DNA of 47,389 nucleotides from a virus: positions 1-47,389 of IMG/VR virus record IMGVR_UViG_3300021197_001430, one strand, 5' to 3'. The notes under the pieces were generated by a model, which did not search any database, was not told the DNA's origin, and worked only from the letters and a program-made list of their open reading frames with translations. The first letter of the stretch is position 1. Each line of letters begins with the position of its first letter. Shown here piece by piece: positions 34,198-42,694 of the stretch. The position numbers and the translations under genes were made by a program.

Positions 34198-35915
34198 TTG
34201 AATTTAAGACTGTCCGATTTAAGAACTTCGGTTCGTTCGGAAATTATTTCACAGAAATATATTTAGATAAGTATCCAATGGTTCTTGTATCAGGATCGAA
34301 CGGACAGGGTAAGTCTTTTGCCCTGCTCGATTCTATTACATTCGGTTTGTTTGGTAAGCCTTTTCGTAAGGTGAATATTCCACAATTAGTAAACAGCATC
34401 AACCAGAAGCATTGTATTGTTGAGGTTGAGTTCTCTATTGGTAATGATGATTACAAAGTTCGACGAGGCCTTGCTCCGAAGATTTTTGAGATTCATAAAA
34501 ACGATGTCATGTTACATCAAGATGCCAAGACAAAAGATTATCAAAAAATGCTTGAGGAACAGATTCTTAAGATGAACTACAAGTCATTCACTCAAGTGGT
34601 GATTCTTGGTAGTTCATCTTTCGTGCCTTTCATGCAGTTACCTGCCGCTGATAGGCGAGAAGTCATTGAAGATATTCTAGATATCCAGATATTCTCCACA
34701 ATGAATACACTTGTGAAGAGTAAGTATTCAGAAATCAAAGGAAGTATTGGCATCATAGATCAGAAGATTGAGGTCATTCGAGAGAAAGTTTCTGTTCACA
34801 AGAAGATGATTGAAACTTTACAGAAGCAGAATGAAGAGAATCTAGAAGTGATCATGACAGATGTTAAGAACACCGAAGATAACATTAAAGATTTAGAGTC
34901 TAAGATTGTTTCTTTACAGGTAAGTGTTGATAGTCTCTTACTTAAATTGAATGATCAGGATGAAACACAAAAGACATTCCGTGATCTAACGAAAAAAGTA
35001 AATCAAACAGAACAGATGCTCAATCGTCTAGAGAAGGAAATGAAGTTCTATACAGAAAACGATAACTGCTCGACTTGTCGTCAGTCTATTGCCGAAGATC
35101 ATAAGAATAAAATATGTTCAATGATCAACGAAGAAAAAGAATCCAAGACTAAAGATAGAAATGCCTTTGATGTAAGTCTTAATAATGTTGAGAAACAACT
35201 AAATGAATATACTAATATCCTTAGTGAAGTTAGGGAAAAGGAAAAGGAAATTAGTAACCATAATACTACGATTCGATCCAACCAAAGTTATATCACAAAG
35301 AATCAAAAAGAATATACTAGATTAATGTCTGTTGATAAAGAGAACCTAAAGGAGAAAGATCTTCTCAAGGATCTTGCCAAAGAAGGTAAACATCAGGTAG
35401 AAAAACAACAGACAATGAAGGAAGATAAAGTTCTGATGGAATATTCTATGGCACTACTAAAGGACAGTGGGATCAAATCTAAGATCATCCGACACTACCT
35501 TCCCACCATGAATAAACTTATTAACAAGTATCTAACTGTTATGGATTTCTTTGCCCAATTTAATCTAGACGAAAACTTCAATGAAACTATCAAGTCTAGG
35601 CATCGAGATGACTTCAGTTATATGAGTTTCAGTGAAGGCGAAAAACTTAGGATTGATTTAGCCATACTACTAACATGGCGAGAGATTGCTAGGTTGAAGA
35701 ATAGTGCCAACACTAACCTGTTGATTCTAGACGAGGTGTTTGATTCCTCTTTAGATTCAGGGGGAACGGACGAGTTTATGAAACTACTTCATAACCTAGG
35801 CTCCCGATGTAATGTTTATATTATTAGCCATAAGGCAGATCAGTTATCTGATAAGTTCAATAACATGATGGTATTTAACAAGAAGAATAACTTTAGTAAG
35901 TTAAAGATAGTATGA
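34194..35915 (+). CDS. gp46: recombination ATPase subunit gp46 (Rad50/SbcC-like)
   Basis: This 573-residue SMC-like ATPase partners gp47 (T4 gp46 has 560). Walker A GSNGQGKS is at about 34-41, followed by a Q-loop region with QVVILGSSSFVPFMQL. Two long coiled-coil arms flank a zinc-hook CSTC (about 292-295). The C-terminal half holds the ABC signature SFSEGEKLRIDLAILL (about 479) and Walker B LLILDEVFDSSLD (about 511-523), then the ISH switch histidine. It is translationally coupled to 47 upstream and to the GIY-YIG-like gene downstream by ATGA overlaps. Confidence 0.96.
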   Translation: MIEFKTVRFKNFGSFGNYFTEIYLDKYPMVLVSGSNGQGKSFALLDSITFGLFGKPFRKVNIPQLVNSINQKHCIVEVEFSIGNDDYKVRRGLAPKIFEIHKNDVMLHQDAKTKDYQKMLEEQILKMNYKSFTQVVILGSSSFVPFMQLPAADRREVIEDILDIQIFSTMNTLVKSKYSEIKGSIGIIDQKIEVIREKVSVHKKMIETLQKQNEENLEVIMTDVKNTEDNIKDLESKIVSLQVSVDSLLLKLNDQDETQKTFRDLTKKVNQTEQMLNRLEKEMKFYTENDNCSTCRQSIAEDHKNKICSMINEEKESKTKDRNAFDVSLNNVEKQLNEYTNILSEVREKEKEISNHNTTIRSNQSYITKNQKEYTRLMSVDKENLKEKDLLKDLAKEGKHQVEKQQTMKEDKVLMEYSMALLKDSGIKSKIIRHYLPTMNKLINKYLTVMDFFAQFNLDENFNETIKSRHRDDFSYMSFSEGEKLRIDLAILLTWREIARLKNSANTNLLILDEVFDSSLDSGGTDEFMKLLHNLGSRCNVYIISHKADQLSDKFNNMMVFNKKNNFSKLKIV

Positions 35916-36382
35916 GTCTATTTAGAACAAAAGAACAACAAAAAGACCTACAATTATACGAAGAGTCAGTACGAGAAACTAATCTACGTCTACAGAAGGT
36001 TATTGAAAACCTGATAGATGTTGGTGTAGATTGGAGTGGGAGAATACCTCTTTCAAATAAATGTAATGGATCTGGTATAGGAACTAGTAGAGGTGTGTAT
36101 AAAGTTATGGATAGTTATGGCCATGTTGTCTATTATGGCGAAGGAAAAATAACACAAAGAATTGTAGTATGTTGCCGAGTCTTTCTTAATAAAGGAGAGA
36201 TGATTGGGGGTAATCAATATCCAGCCGCTAAAAAAATGTATCAAGAAAATCCAGATATTTCCAATTGGTTTTTTTCGTATTTTATTGTAGATAAACAAAT
36301 AGGAAAAGGCTTAGAGAAGTTTTTGATAGATCAAGATTCTCCTCGATTCAATTTACGAACACAAGCGGGAGCCAAAGTATGA
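35912..36382 (+). CDS. GIY-YIG-like nuclease domain protein
   Basis: The 156-residue protein has a degenerate GIY-YIG pattern: GVYKVMDSYG (61-70), VVYYGEGK (73-79), Arg83, then Glu135 in KGLEKFLIDQ and a P-x-FN ending (SPRFNLR). This is the order of catalytic elements in GIY-YIG nucleases, though spacing between the Arg and Glu is modest and the N-terminus (residues 1-55) is helical and unknown. It could be a homing-type or repair nuclease. Its start overlaps the 46 stop and its stop overlaps the PLP-enzyme start, both as ATGA, so it is firmly part of this operon. Confidence 0.6.
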   Translation: MSLFRTKEQQKDLQLYEESVRETNLRLQKVIENLIDVGVDWSGRIPLSNKCNGSGIGTSRGVYKVMDSYGHVVYYGEGKITQRIVVCCRVFLNKGEMIGGNQYPAAKKMYQENPDISNWFFSYFIVDKQIGKGLEKFLIDQDSPRFNLRTQAGAKV

Positions 36383-37146
36383 GTCTATTCACAGAGACAG
36401 CAGAAGACTACCTCACGCTACTTGGTGATTGGACTGATCCTCTCCCTCCTCCCGTCTTGGAAGAGCATGAGGGGTTCCTCATCGTCCGTGACGATCTCAT
36501 TGGTGGTGGATCGAAGATGAGGTTCGCCGACTACTTGATTCGTTCGCAGCCTGAGATCAAAGAGTGGGTGTATGGCAGTTCACCAGCAACTGGTTACGCA
36601 CAGATATCACTGGCACATCTATGTACTAAGTATGATAAGAAGGCAGTCATCTTCATGGCAGATCGTGCTGTGGAAAAAAGACACTCTTATCAGTTGCAAG
36701 CAATCGAAGCAGGTGGTATAATGCGTTGGATTCCTAACGGAATGCTCAGTGTTACGGAAAAAAGGGCAAGAGACTATGTTGCAGAAGATCCAAAAACTCG
36801 TAGACTTCTGCCTATCGGATTTGATGATGAATCTGTTATGGGTAGCATCATTCGTGTATCTCGGAATCTTGATATTGACCCACATGAAGTTTGGAGTGTA
36901 GGCTCAAGTGGCACACTCACCAGAGGATTACAACTCGCATGGCCCAAAGCAGACTTTCATTGTGTGCGTGTGGGACATAGTGGCAAATATGGAAGAGCAA
37001 AGATCTATGAATCTAAATATGCTTTCAACAAAGACACCAAAGTCTTGCCCCCATTTCCGTCAGCCCCAACCTACGACGCAAAGGCGTGGGAGTTTATGTT
37101 GGATCATGCGTCACCTGGCGCACTTTTTTGGAATGTAGGAGCATGA
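36379..37146 (+). CDS. fold-type-II PLP-dependent enzyme (ACC deaminase/D-cysteine desulfhydrase-like)
   Basis: This 255-residue protein looks like a compact tryptophan-synthase-beta-fold enzyme. VRDDLIGGGSKMRFADYLI (residues 36-54) matches the GGNKTRKLEYL segment of ACC deaminase and D-cysteine desulfhydrase, placing the Schiff-base lysine at Lys46. GSSPATGYAQISLAHLC (66-82) fits the substrate-binding helix, and VGSSGTLTRGLQ (174-185) fits the phosphate-binding loop. It is shorter than cellular enzymes (about 330). The substrate is unknown. It is coupled by ATGA on both sides, to a GIY-YIG-like gene and to a methyltransferase-like gene, which suggests a joint reaction, perhaps on DNA. Confidence 0.75.
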   Translation: MSLFTETAEDYLTLLGDWTDPLPPPVLEEHEGFLIVRDDLIGGGSKMRFADYLIRSQPEIKEWVYGSSPATGYAQISLAHLCTKYDKKAVIFMADRAVEKRHSYQLQAIEAGGIMRWIPNGMLSVTEKRARDYVAEDPKTRRLLPIGFDDESVMGSIIRVSRNLDIDPHEVWSVGSSGTLTRGLQLAWPKADFHCVRVGHSGKYGRAKIYESKYAFNKDTKVLPPFPSAPTYDAKAWEFMLDHASPGALFWNVGA

Positions 37147-38717
37147 AATTTTATCAACGAAATGATCATATCATCAATAGTGATGTGAATGTAAATTTTG
37201 AAGACCTTCTAGAGATGACACCCGATCAGTTTAAGGATTGGGTGATTCAACTTCGGAAGGAGTTGACTGCCGCATGGGACACCTATGGGTGTCCTCCTCG
37301 GACGGGCAAGAACGAAGATGATATTATCAGTAGTTTTAATAGAATGGCTGAGTTCCCTGCTCATCAGTTTGAGTTTGATGATGAACTATCAGATTCACCA
37401 AAGGATGTGATCATCAACAAGTCCCGACTGGGTGTTGAAGCAGATCAATTCTTTGACAACATGTTCAAGACAAGAATTAATTATACGGAGAAAGACAATG
37501 GACACTCAATATACGACCTGGTCGCTAACCCAGATTATTTTAATAGAGTTTATAAGGGTTCTCTTCGTCACTTTCGTCGTGACTCTTTTTATTCTCATGC
37601 TCTCTCCACCATCAAACAATCAAGGAAGTATAGCGTTGTTTCTGTCGATTCTGGCAGCGAATGGATTAATACATTTTTTGAAAGTCCGTCGCTCTTTGCG
37701 GGTAAAGATTTCTTCCTCGAAGAAGTGAAGATTCGTGAGGGAATGAATAGTGGATATTTTCAATTAGAGCAAAGTGATATTCTTCAGTTGACGCGAGAAC
37801 AAGTAGAAGATATTCGTGAGAAGTTAGAGTATCGACATCACTCTACGTTTGATATTGATAGTATGGATGATGAGCATGTCTATGCCATTCGATTGTATGA
37901 TAAGGGAAAGAAGATTTTCCCTGGCGGCTTCAAGTCTTTTCGTATTGGTTATATTCAACCCGCTGTTAACTTTCCACCGATGACTGCCAAGTATCTTTAT
38001 GAAAGATTTACAAATGAAATCAAAGACAGACAAATCAAAATCTACGATCCGTCAAGCGGTTGGGGCGGTCGTATTCTCGGCGCAATGGCTGTCCGTGATG
38101 ATCGCAATATTCATTACATTGGTACTGATCCCAATCCTGACAATCATTATCCTGATGGAACTTCTAGGTATAGCGATCTCGCGGATTTTTATAACACAAA
38201 AACCTATAGATCAAACCCATTCTTTTCAAGCACACATACATACGAAGTCTTCAAATTAGGATCAGAGGAGATTCGGCATGACAAAGATTTTCAAAGACAC
38301 AGAGGCGAGATTGACTTGGTGTTTACTTCTCCTCCTTATTTCAATCGAGAGGCTTATAGCGAAGATGAAAATCAGAGTTACAAGAAATATGGAAGTTCGT
38401 ATGAGTCGTGGCGTGATGGATTCCTGCGACCGACACTTTCCACTTGTGTTGAATGGCTACGACCAGGCGGTTATCTCCTATGGAATATTGCCGATATATT
38501 AATCAAGGGAGAATATTTGAATTTAGAGCAAGACTCTATTGACATACTGGGTGAACTTGGTGTAGAATATAAATATAAATTGAAAATGGCTCTTGAAGGA
38601 ATGCCAGGTCAGAACCGCGTCGGTGAAGATGGCAAACCAAAGTGTAAGAACTTCTGTCAGGTGAAAGATCGATATCTTAAATATGAACCTATTTTTGTTT
38701 TTTGGAAACCACAATGA
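37143..38717 (+). CDS. DNA methyltransferase-like protein (SPPY type) with large N-terminal domain
   Basis: The 524-residue protein has a C-terminal SAM-dependent amino-methyltransferase core: motif I IYDPSSGWGGRILGAM (about 299-314), GTDPNP (motif II acidic residue), motif IV LVFTSPPYFNREAYS (about 392-406) and LRPGGYLLWNIADI. SPPY marks N6-adenine or N4-cytosine enzymes. Residues 1-290 are unusual: they include YGCPPRTGKNEDDI and no target-recognition domain I recognise. A start at 37086 is in frame, but ATG 37143, overlapping the PLP-enzyme stop and preceded by TAGGAG, is clearly better. No restriction enzyme gene is adjacent. It could modify DNA or use SAM in another transfer. Confidence 0.8.
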   Translation: MKFYQRNDHIINSDVNVNFEDLLEMTPDQFKDWVIQLRKELTAAWDTYGCPPRTGKNEDDIISSFNRMAEFPAHQFEFDDELSDSPKDVIINKSRLGVEADQFFDNMFKTRINYTEKDNGHSIYDLVANPDYFNRVYKGSLRHFRRDSFYSHALSTIKQSRKYSVVSVDSGSEWINTFFESPSLFAGKDFFLEEVKIREGMNSGYFQLEQSDILQLTREQVEDIREKLEYRHHSTFDIDSMDDEHVYAIRLYDKGKKIFPGGFKSFRIGYIQPAVNFPPMTAKYLYERFTNEIKDRQIKIYDPSSGWGGRILGAMAVRDDRNIHYIGTDPNPDNHYPDGTSRYSDLADFYNTKTYRSNPFFSSTHTYEVFKLGSEEIRHDKDFQRHRGEIDLVFTSPPYFNREAYSEDENQSYKKYGSSYESWRDGFLRPTLSTCVEWLRPGGYLLWNIADILIKGEYLNLEQDSIDILGELGVEYKYKLKMALEGMPGQNRVGEDGKPKCKNFCQVKDRYLKYEPIFVFWKPQ

Positions 38718-39418
38718 AAACTGAAACCGAATTTGGTTACACTCTCGAACGATTCTTGGATGATTATATGGGTAATCTTTCTAAAGGGGGTTCCGTTAGA
38801 AAACCCAACTTTGAGAGTGCTATCAAATCATACAAGCCTACGAAGAGAGAGATTAAAATTCTCAAGGAACACTTTCAAGAAGTCCGCAATGAAATTTGTG
38901 GTGCTATTAATAAGACCGATATGGATTTAGTTGAGGGATATTCTTTCCTTTCCACCACCAAGTTGAAGAAACTAAATGGATATCTTGAGTCTTTGATCGA
39001 GGTTCTAGAATCCAAGTCCAAGATCACTCGACGCAAACGAAAGGTAGATCCTAATAAACTCGTAAAGTCGGTTCAGTATATGACTGAATCTAAGGAATTT
39101 GAACTCGAATCGGTCAATCCTGTTGGTATATTTGGTGCTAAAGGACTTCTATGTTTCAATACTAAGACTAAGAAACTAACTTTGTTTGAGGCTAAAACTA
39201 GTGAAGGTCTTAGTATTAAAGGAACAACTGTTCAAGGATTCTCTGAAGATTCTATAACTAAGACCATTCGTAAGAATAATTATAACATTTTTAGTCTCAT
39301 TACCGAGGGTAGAATTGTTCATACTAAAGGTGTTATGACTAAGGTTAAAACTAAAAATTCTACTCCTACTGGTAGAATCAATAAAGACACTTTGATTTTG
39401 AGAACGTACCTACAATAA
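38714..39418 (+). CDS. conserved-looking protein of unknown function
   Basis: I cannot name this 234-residue protein. Its N-terminal half is helical and Lys/Glu-rich (REIKILKEHFQEVRNEI). The C-terminal part is beta-rich: VGIFGAKGLLCFNTKTKKLTLFEAKTSEGLSIKGTTVQGF (seen in segments, residues about 140-180), then SITKTIRK. This C-terminal pattern recalls a hypothetical protein common near gene 45 in marine T4-like phages. It is the last gene of the ATGA-coupled chain that starts with 47. The ATG at 38714 overlaps the methyltransferase stop; the upstream ATG at 38702 lacks a better site. Confidence 0.6.
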   Translation: MKTETEFGYTLERFLDDYMGNLSKGGSVRKPNFESAIKSYKPTKREIKILKEHFQEVRNEICGAINKTDMDLVEGYSFLSTTKLKKLNGYLESLIEVLESKSKITRRKRKVDPNKLVKSVQYMTESKEFELESVNPVGIFGAKGLLCFNTKTKKLTLFEAKTSEGLSIKGTTVQGFSEDSITKTIRKNNYNIFSLITEGRIVHTKGVMTKVKTKNSTPTGRINKDTLILRTYLQ

Positions 39419-39452
39419 CATATATACTAGGTGTTCTTTATGGAAGCATCTT

Positions 39453-40190
39453 ATGGATAATAAATATCAAGGTTATTACAAGGCAGTTGATGCCAGTGGT
39501 AATCTAATAACTTATAATCCCGGTGACGTTGTTAGCAAGAATGGTATAAACTACTTAGCAACAGCCACTATCACTGGTTACTCACCTGAACACGGCACTC
39601 GTGTTGGGTGGGTTTCTTTTGGTGGAGGTGTTCTTGGTGCTACTGGTCCTACTGGGCCCGCTGGTGCGACTGGTGCTACTGGTCCTGCTGGTCCTATTGG
39701 CAACACTGGTGCAACAGGTGCCGTAGATTTATCCTTCACTGGTGGTGTTCCTGCTGGTGCTTCTGCTGGTGACTTATGGTTTGATTCTACTGCTGGAGTT
39801 TTCTCCGTTTACATTGATGATGGTGATTCTAATCAATGGGTAGAATTAGCAGGTAAACAAGGAGAAACTGGGCCCGCTCCAACAATAAACGACTCATACA
39901 CTGGACTTATAGAATCTCCTACGAACAAGACATACACAATCGATGACTATACAGTCGCATCCAGAACATTTAATTTCCTGCGTGCTACATGTGTCACTGG
40001 TGGTTGTAGTGCTGATTTTTATGCCGCTGGATCTACACTTTCAAATACTTTGAATGTGACACCAAGTGGAGCGTCTGCTAGTTTCTCTACCGTTGTGCCT
40101 GTAGGATCAACATTCTCACTTGTTGTTACGGGAATCACTGGTGCAGTTACAACGACTGATCTTAGATTTGTTGCGGGGTATGCCCAATGA
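39453..40190 (+). CDS. collagen-like virion protein with N-terminal binding-like domain
   Basis: This 245-residue protein starts with GYYKAVDASGNLITYNPGDVVSKNGINYLATATI (residues about 7-40, in segments), whose 'YNPGDVVSKNGINYLA' pattern resembles small carbohydrate-binding modules (CBM5/12-like). A collagen-like Gly-X-Y run covers residues 62-90. The middle GDLWFDSTAGVFSVYIDDGDSNQWVEL segment is a phage-fibre motif. The C-terminus is beta-rich with VTPSGASASFSTVVPVGSTF. It opens a second virion cassette between replication genes. GGAAG lies 7 bases before the ATG. The next gene overlaps (ATGA). It is probably a fibre or head decoration protein. Confidence 0.65.
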   Translation: MDNKYQGYYKAVDASGNLITYNPGDVVSKNGINYLATATITGYSPEHGTRVGWVSFGGGVLGATGPTGPAGATGATGPAGPIGNTGATGAVDLSFTGGVPAGASAGDLWFDSTAGVFSVYIDDGDSNQWVELAGKQGETGPAPTINDSYTGLIESPTNKTYTIDDYTVASRTFNFLRATCVTGGCSADFYAAGSTLSNTLNVTPSGASASFSTVVPVGSTFSLVVTGITGAVTTTDLRFVAGYAQ

Positions 40191-40582
40191 GTAAGTGGTT
40201 ATATATTCCTGCTCAAGGCTCGGCGGTGACCCTCAGTTTTTCTGGGACGGTCGGGAACATATATACGTTCTATGCCGATACGACTAACTTCACAAGCAAC
40301 GTAACAACGAACGCTACTAGGCTTCGGGCTTCCTTGGCAGCCGTGGGCCTCCGCTTTTTCTTTGGCAACCAGACTGATCGTGACGCTTTTGAAACAGCGT
40401 ACCCATCGGGCGTCGGCGAGTGGAGTCTCGAAATTAACGGGGAAACCGTCACTACCTCATCTTGGTCGTGGAACCACAGTTCAGGAACAACCATCACAGA
40501 CGTTCGACAAAGCCAATGGTCGCCATTTCTTCAAAATTTCCCGTATACCGTCGGTGATTCCTTCAACGTCACACTTACTTGA
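40187..40582 (+). CDS. small beta-rich protein, probably virion, GC-richer than neighbours
   Basis: The 131-residue product has no motif I recognise. It is Ser/Thr/Phe/Trp-rich (SLEINGETVTTSSWSWNHSSG) and lacks cysteine and a signal peptide, fitting a beta-sandwich virion component. It is coupled to the collagen-like gene by an ATGA overlap. The DNA is noticeably richer in G+C than its neighbours (40381-40440 is 33/60 by hand count), which suggests a recent arrival from another phage. No functional prediction is possible beyond its place in the cassette. Confidence 0.55.
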   Translation: MSKWLYIPAQGSAVTLSFSGTVGNIYTFYADTTNFTSNVTTNATRLRASLAAVGLRFFFGNQTDRDAFETAYPSGVGEWSLEINGETVTTSSWSWNHSSGTTITDVRQSQWSPFLQNFPYTVGDSFNVTLT

Positions 40583-40638
40583 GAGCAAACAGCATCATGA
40601 ACACCATACAGCACTACGATTCTCTTTCACTAATTAGG

Positions 40639-40646
40639 TATAAATA
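40639..40646 (+). promoter_or_regulatory. T4-type late promoter (TATAAATA) directly before a fibre gene
   Basis: An exact late octamer lies in the 69-base gap after the GC-richer gene. T4-type spacing would start RNA at about 40652, exactly the A of the next ATG, so the message may be leaderless. No ribosome-binding site is visible before that ATG. Confidence 0.75.
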
Positions 40647-40651
40647 CTAGT

Positions 40652-41389
40652 ATGACACAGTTTCCAAATAGTCCATCAGTCGGCGATAAAGTAACTTTCA
40701 ATGATGCTACCTATGAATGGGATGGCAATCGTTGGAAGTCTCTCGGAACTATTGCTGTTGGTCCTACAGGTGCTACTGGTCCTCAAGGGACTATAGGTAA
40801 CACTGGACCCACTGGTGCAACTGGTGCTACAGGTTCTGGTTATAGCAGTGCTTCGATAGTTGGTGTTACTCTTCAGATGACGTTCCAAGCAGCAGGAGTT
40901 GGTTTCGGTTCGACGCAAATTATAGGTAGAGTAGTTGGTGCTACTGGTAGTGATGGATCCGCTGGTGTTACTGGACCTACTGGGCCTACTGGTCCGACTG
41001 AACCTGAATATATTGTAGGATTTAATTTTGATGGACAAGGAACAGATCTAGCAATACAAGTCTATACTGATTTCGTAAGACCTATTGAAGTAGCAGGAAC
41101 AGCCACTGAATTTATAATCCGTTCTCCAACTCCAGTTTCTGGAGGTGTTCGATGCTCGTTTAGGAAAGTTCCTTCTAGTTATATTGGAGCGTCTGGTGCT
41201 TCTTTAGATGCAGATGCTACGACAATAGGTGGTAGTTTTATAATGCTAGGATCAGGGGAAGGCGGCACTATCGGAGTGCCTGGTGGTAGTAATACTAATC
41301 TAAATGCTGGTGACTTAATCTTTATGGACTTTGCTGGATCTGGATTGAAGGATAAGTTGCAATGTTCAATGCGGTATAGGGGTTCATAA
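40652..41389 (+). CDS. collagen-like virion/fibre protein
   Basis: This 245-residue protein begins MTQFPNSPSVGDKVTFNDATYEWDGNRWKSL, in segments a motif frequent at the N-termini of marine phage virion proteins ('P..P.vGD...fn..tY.WdG..W'). Two collagen-like runs follow at residues 37-63 and 97-118. The rest is beta-rich (EFIIRSPTPVSGGVRCSFRKVP and GGSFIMLGSGEGG). The late promoter immediately upstream marks it as late. The stop overlaps the start of the beta-helix gene (TAATG). Likely role: trimeric stalk or connector for the tailspike-like protein encoded next. Confidence 0.7.
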   Translation: MTQFPNSPSVGDKVTFNDATYEWDGNRWKSLGTIAVGPTGATGPQGTIGNTGPTGATGATGSGYSSASIVGVTLQMTFQAAGVGFGSTQIIGRVVGATGSDGSAGVTGPTGPTGPTEPEYIVGFNFDGQGTDLAIQVYTDFVRPIEVAGTATEFIIRSPTPVSGGVRCSFRKVPSSYIGASGASLDADATTIGGSFIMLGSGEGGTIGVPGGSNTNLNAGDLIFMDFAGSGLKDKLQCSMRYRGS

Positions 41390-42687
41390 TGACAGATTAT
41401 TATGTTAGACCAGTGAATGGTGATGATACTGCAAACGGATTGAGTTCCGGAACTGCATGGAAATCTTTCTTTGGTCCTACAGATCATGGAAATAGTAGAG
41501 GTGGCACATATAATTGTGCTACGGTTACTGACGGCGATAGAGTTTTTCTGTGGGCAGAAGGTACAACTGGTGGTGAAATATTAACAGAGAATTTTCAGTG
41601 GTATTGGCCTTTAGAAAATGGCAACGTATGTTGTATTGGGGTAAACGAAAATGGTGTGGAAGACGGTACGAGATATAACATATACCTCAACGAAGGCTGG
41701 AGTAGTGGGTTTGGTGTTAATCCTAATCGGGCGACTGACTGGAGTGCATATTATCCCGAACTTACTAGTACATATGAGGGACTAGCAAACTATATTTGGT
41801 TGGGAAAAAATTTAAGGTGGACAGAATCCAAAACAATAGATCCCTCGCAAGGATCAGCCAACGGAACTATTCTGATTGGAAGTTATATGGCCTCCTCTCG
41901 TCCCATACTATACAATTGCGAGTCTGGTCCATTCACGACTACGGTCGGGAGTCGTGGTCTACCAACGCAGAGTAGGTATGGTGGTGATCTTGCGTGGGTA
42001 AAATGTTATTTTCATGACATAGCGTCGGTTGGAGATCCACCACTAGCAGATATTACTATCGTTGGGTGTTTGTTTGATAATGTTAGTAATACTATTGATA
42101 GCACTTTGTATGGTCATGGTCCTACTATAATAAACAATGTTTTCTCTAACCATACAGGTAATGGTGTGATTAAATTAAATGAACAGGCTGGTAATGAGAA
42201 CTCTTTTGGTCTAATAGCAAATAATGTTTTTTATAATAATGATGGTTACTGTATTCAAAGTGAGGACGATCAATCATTAAGTAAGTTACATATTCATAAT
42301 AATATATTTGATTCTAATGAAGCAGTTTTTGATCTAAACAGTATTTCACACACCTATGCTATGGTCGGCTTGAGTAATAATATATTTAATAATAATACTA
42401 ATATTATGTTAAATGCTGGATCAAATACGATAGATGATTTTATGTCTATTGGTTTTGGTGCAGGAGGTTCTGGTGGAGTAGGAACTTCTGCTGGTATGGC
42501 TAATCTATTATCTGGAACACCCACATATGTTTCTGCTGTTACCGGACCCAGCGGTGACTATAGATTAGGTCCAACATCTGGTGTCGGATTAGAAACGGGC
42601 GCACTTTTAATGGGTGCTGGTATAGGAAACAAATCTGGTTCTGGCTCTACAGGCACAACACTACCTACAATCGTTTCGTTTTTCTAG
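41389..42687 (+). CDS. right-handed beta-helix tailspike-like protein
   Basis: This 432-residue protein starts DYYVRPVNGDDTANGLSSGTAWKS, the N-terminal hallmark of pectate-lyase-type parallel beta-helix proteins. Residues about 220-350 contain regularly spaced repeats with 'NNVF' and 'NNIF' turns (IANNVFYNNDGYCIQ, IHNNIFDSNEAVFDL, LSNNIFNNNTNI), the rungs of the helix. The C-terminus (SGDYRLGPTSGVGLETGALLMG) resembles endings of such proteins. In phages these are tailspikes that bind or cut polysaccharide. Catalytic residues cannot be assigned by eye, so it may be an adhesin only. Confidence 0.78.
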   Translation: MTDYYVRPVNGDDTANGLSSGTAWKSFFGPTDHGNSRGGTYNCATVTDGDRVFLWAEGTTGGEILTENFQWYWPLENGNVCCIGVNENGVEDGTRYNIYLNEGWSSGFGVNPNRATDWSAYYPELTSTYEGLANYIWLGKNLRWTESKTIDPSQGSANGTILIGSYMASSRPILYNCESGPFTTTVGSRGLPTQSRYGGDLAWVKCYFHDIASVGDPPLADITIVGCLFDNVSNTIDSTLYGHGPTIINNVFSNHTGNGVIKLNEQAGNENSFGLIANNVFYNNDGYCIQSEDDQSLSKLHIHNNIFDSNEAVFDLNSISHTYAMVGLSNNIFNNNTNIMLNAGSNTIDDFMSIGFGAGGSGGVGTSAGMANLLSGTPTYVSAVTGPSGDYRLGPTSGVGLETGALLMGAGIGNKSGSGSTGTTLPTIVSFF

Positions 42688-42694
42688 TTATCAC

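Noticed and set aside
38568-38575. TATAAATA inside the methyltransferase gene
   Set aside because: It is coding sequence for Tyr-Lys-Tyr-Lys and about 140 bases from the next start; no supporting leader features.
39419-39452. TATATACT before the second fibre cassette as a late promoter
   Set aside because: It departs from both octamer classes and lies 25 bases from the ATG; not distinctive enough.
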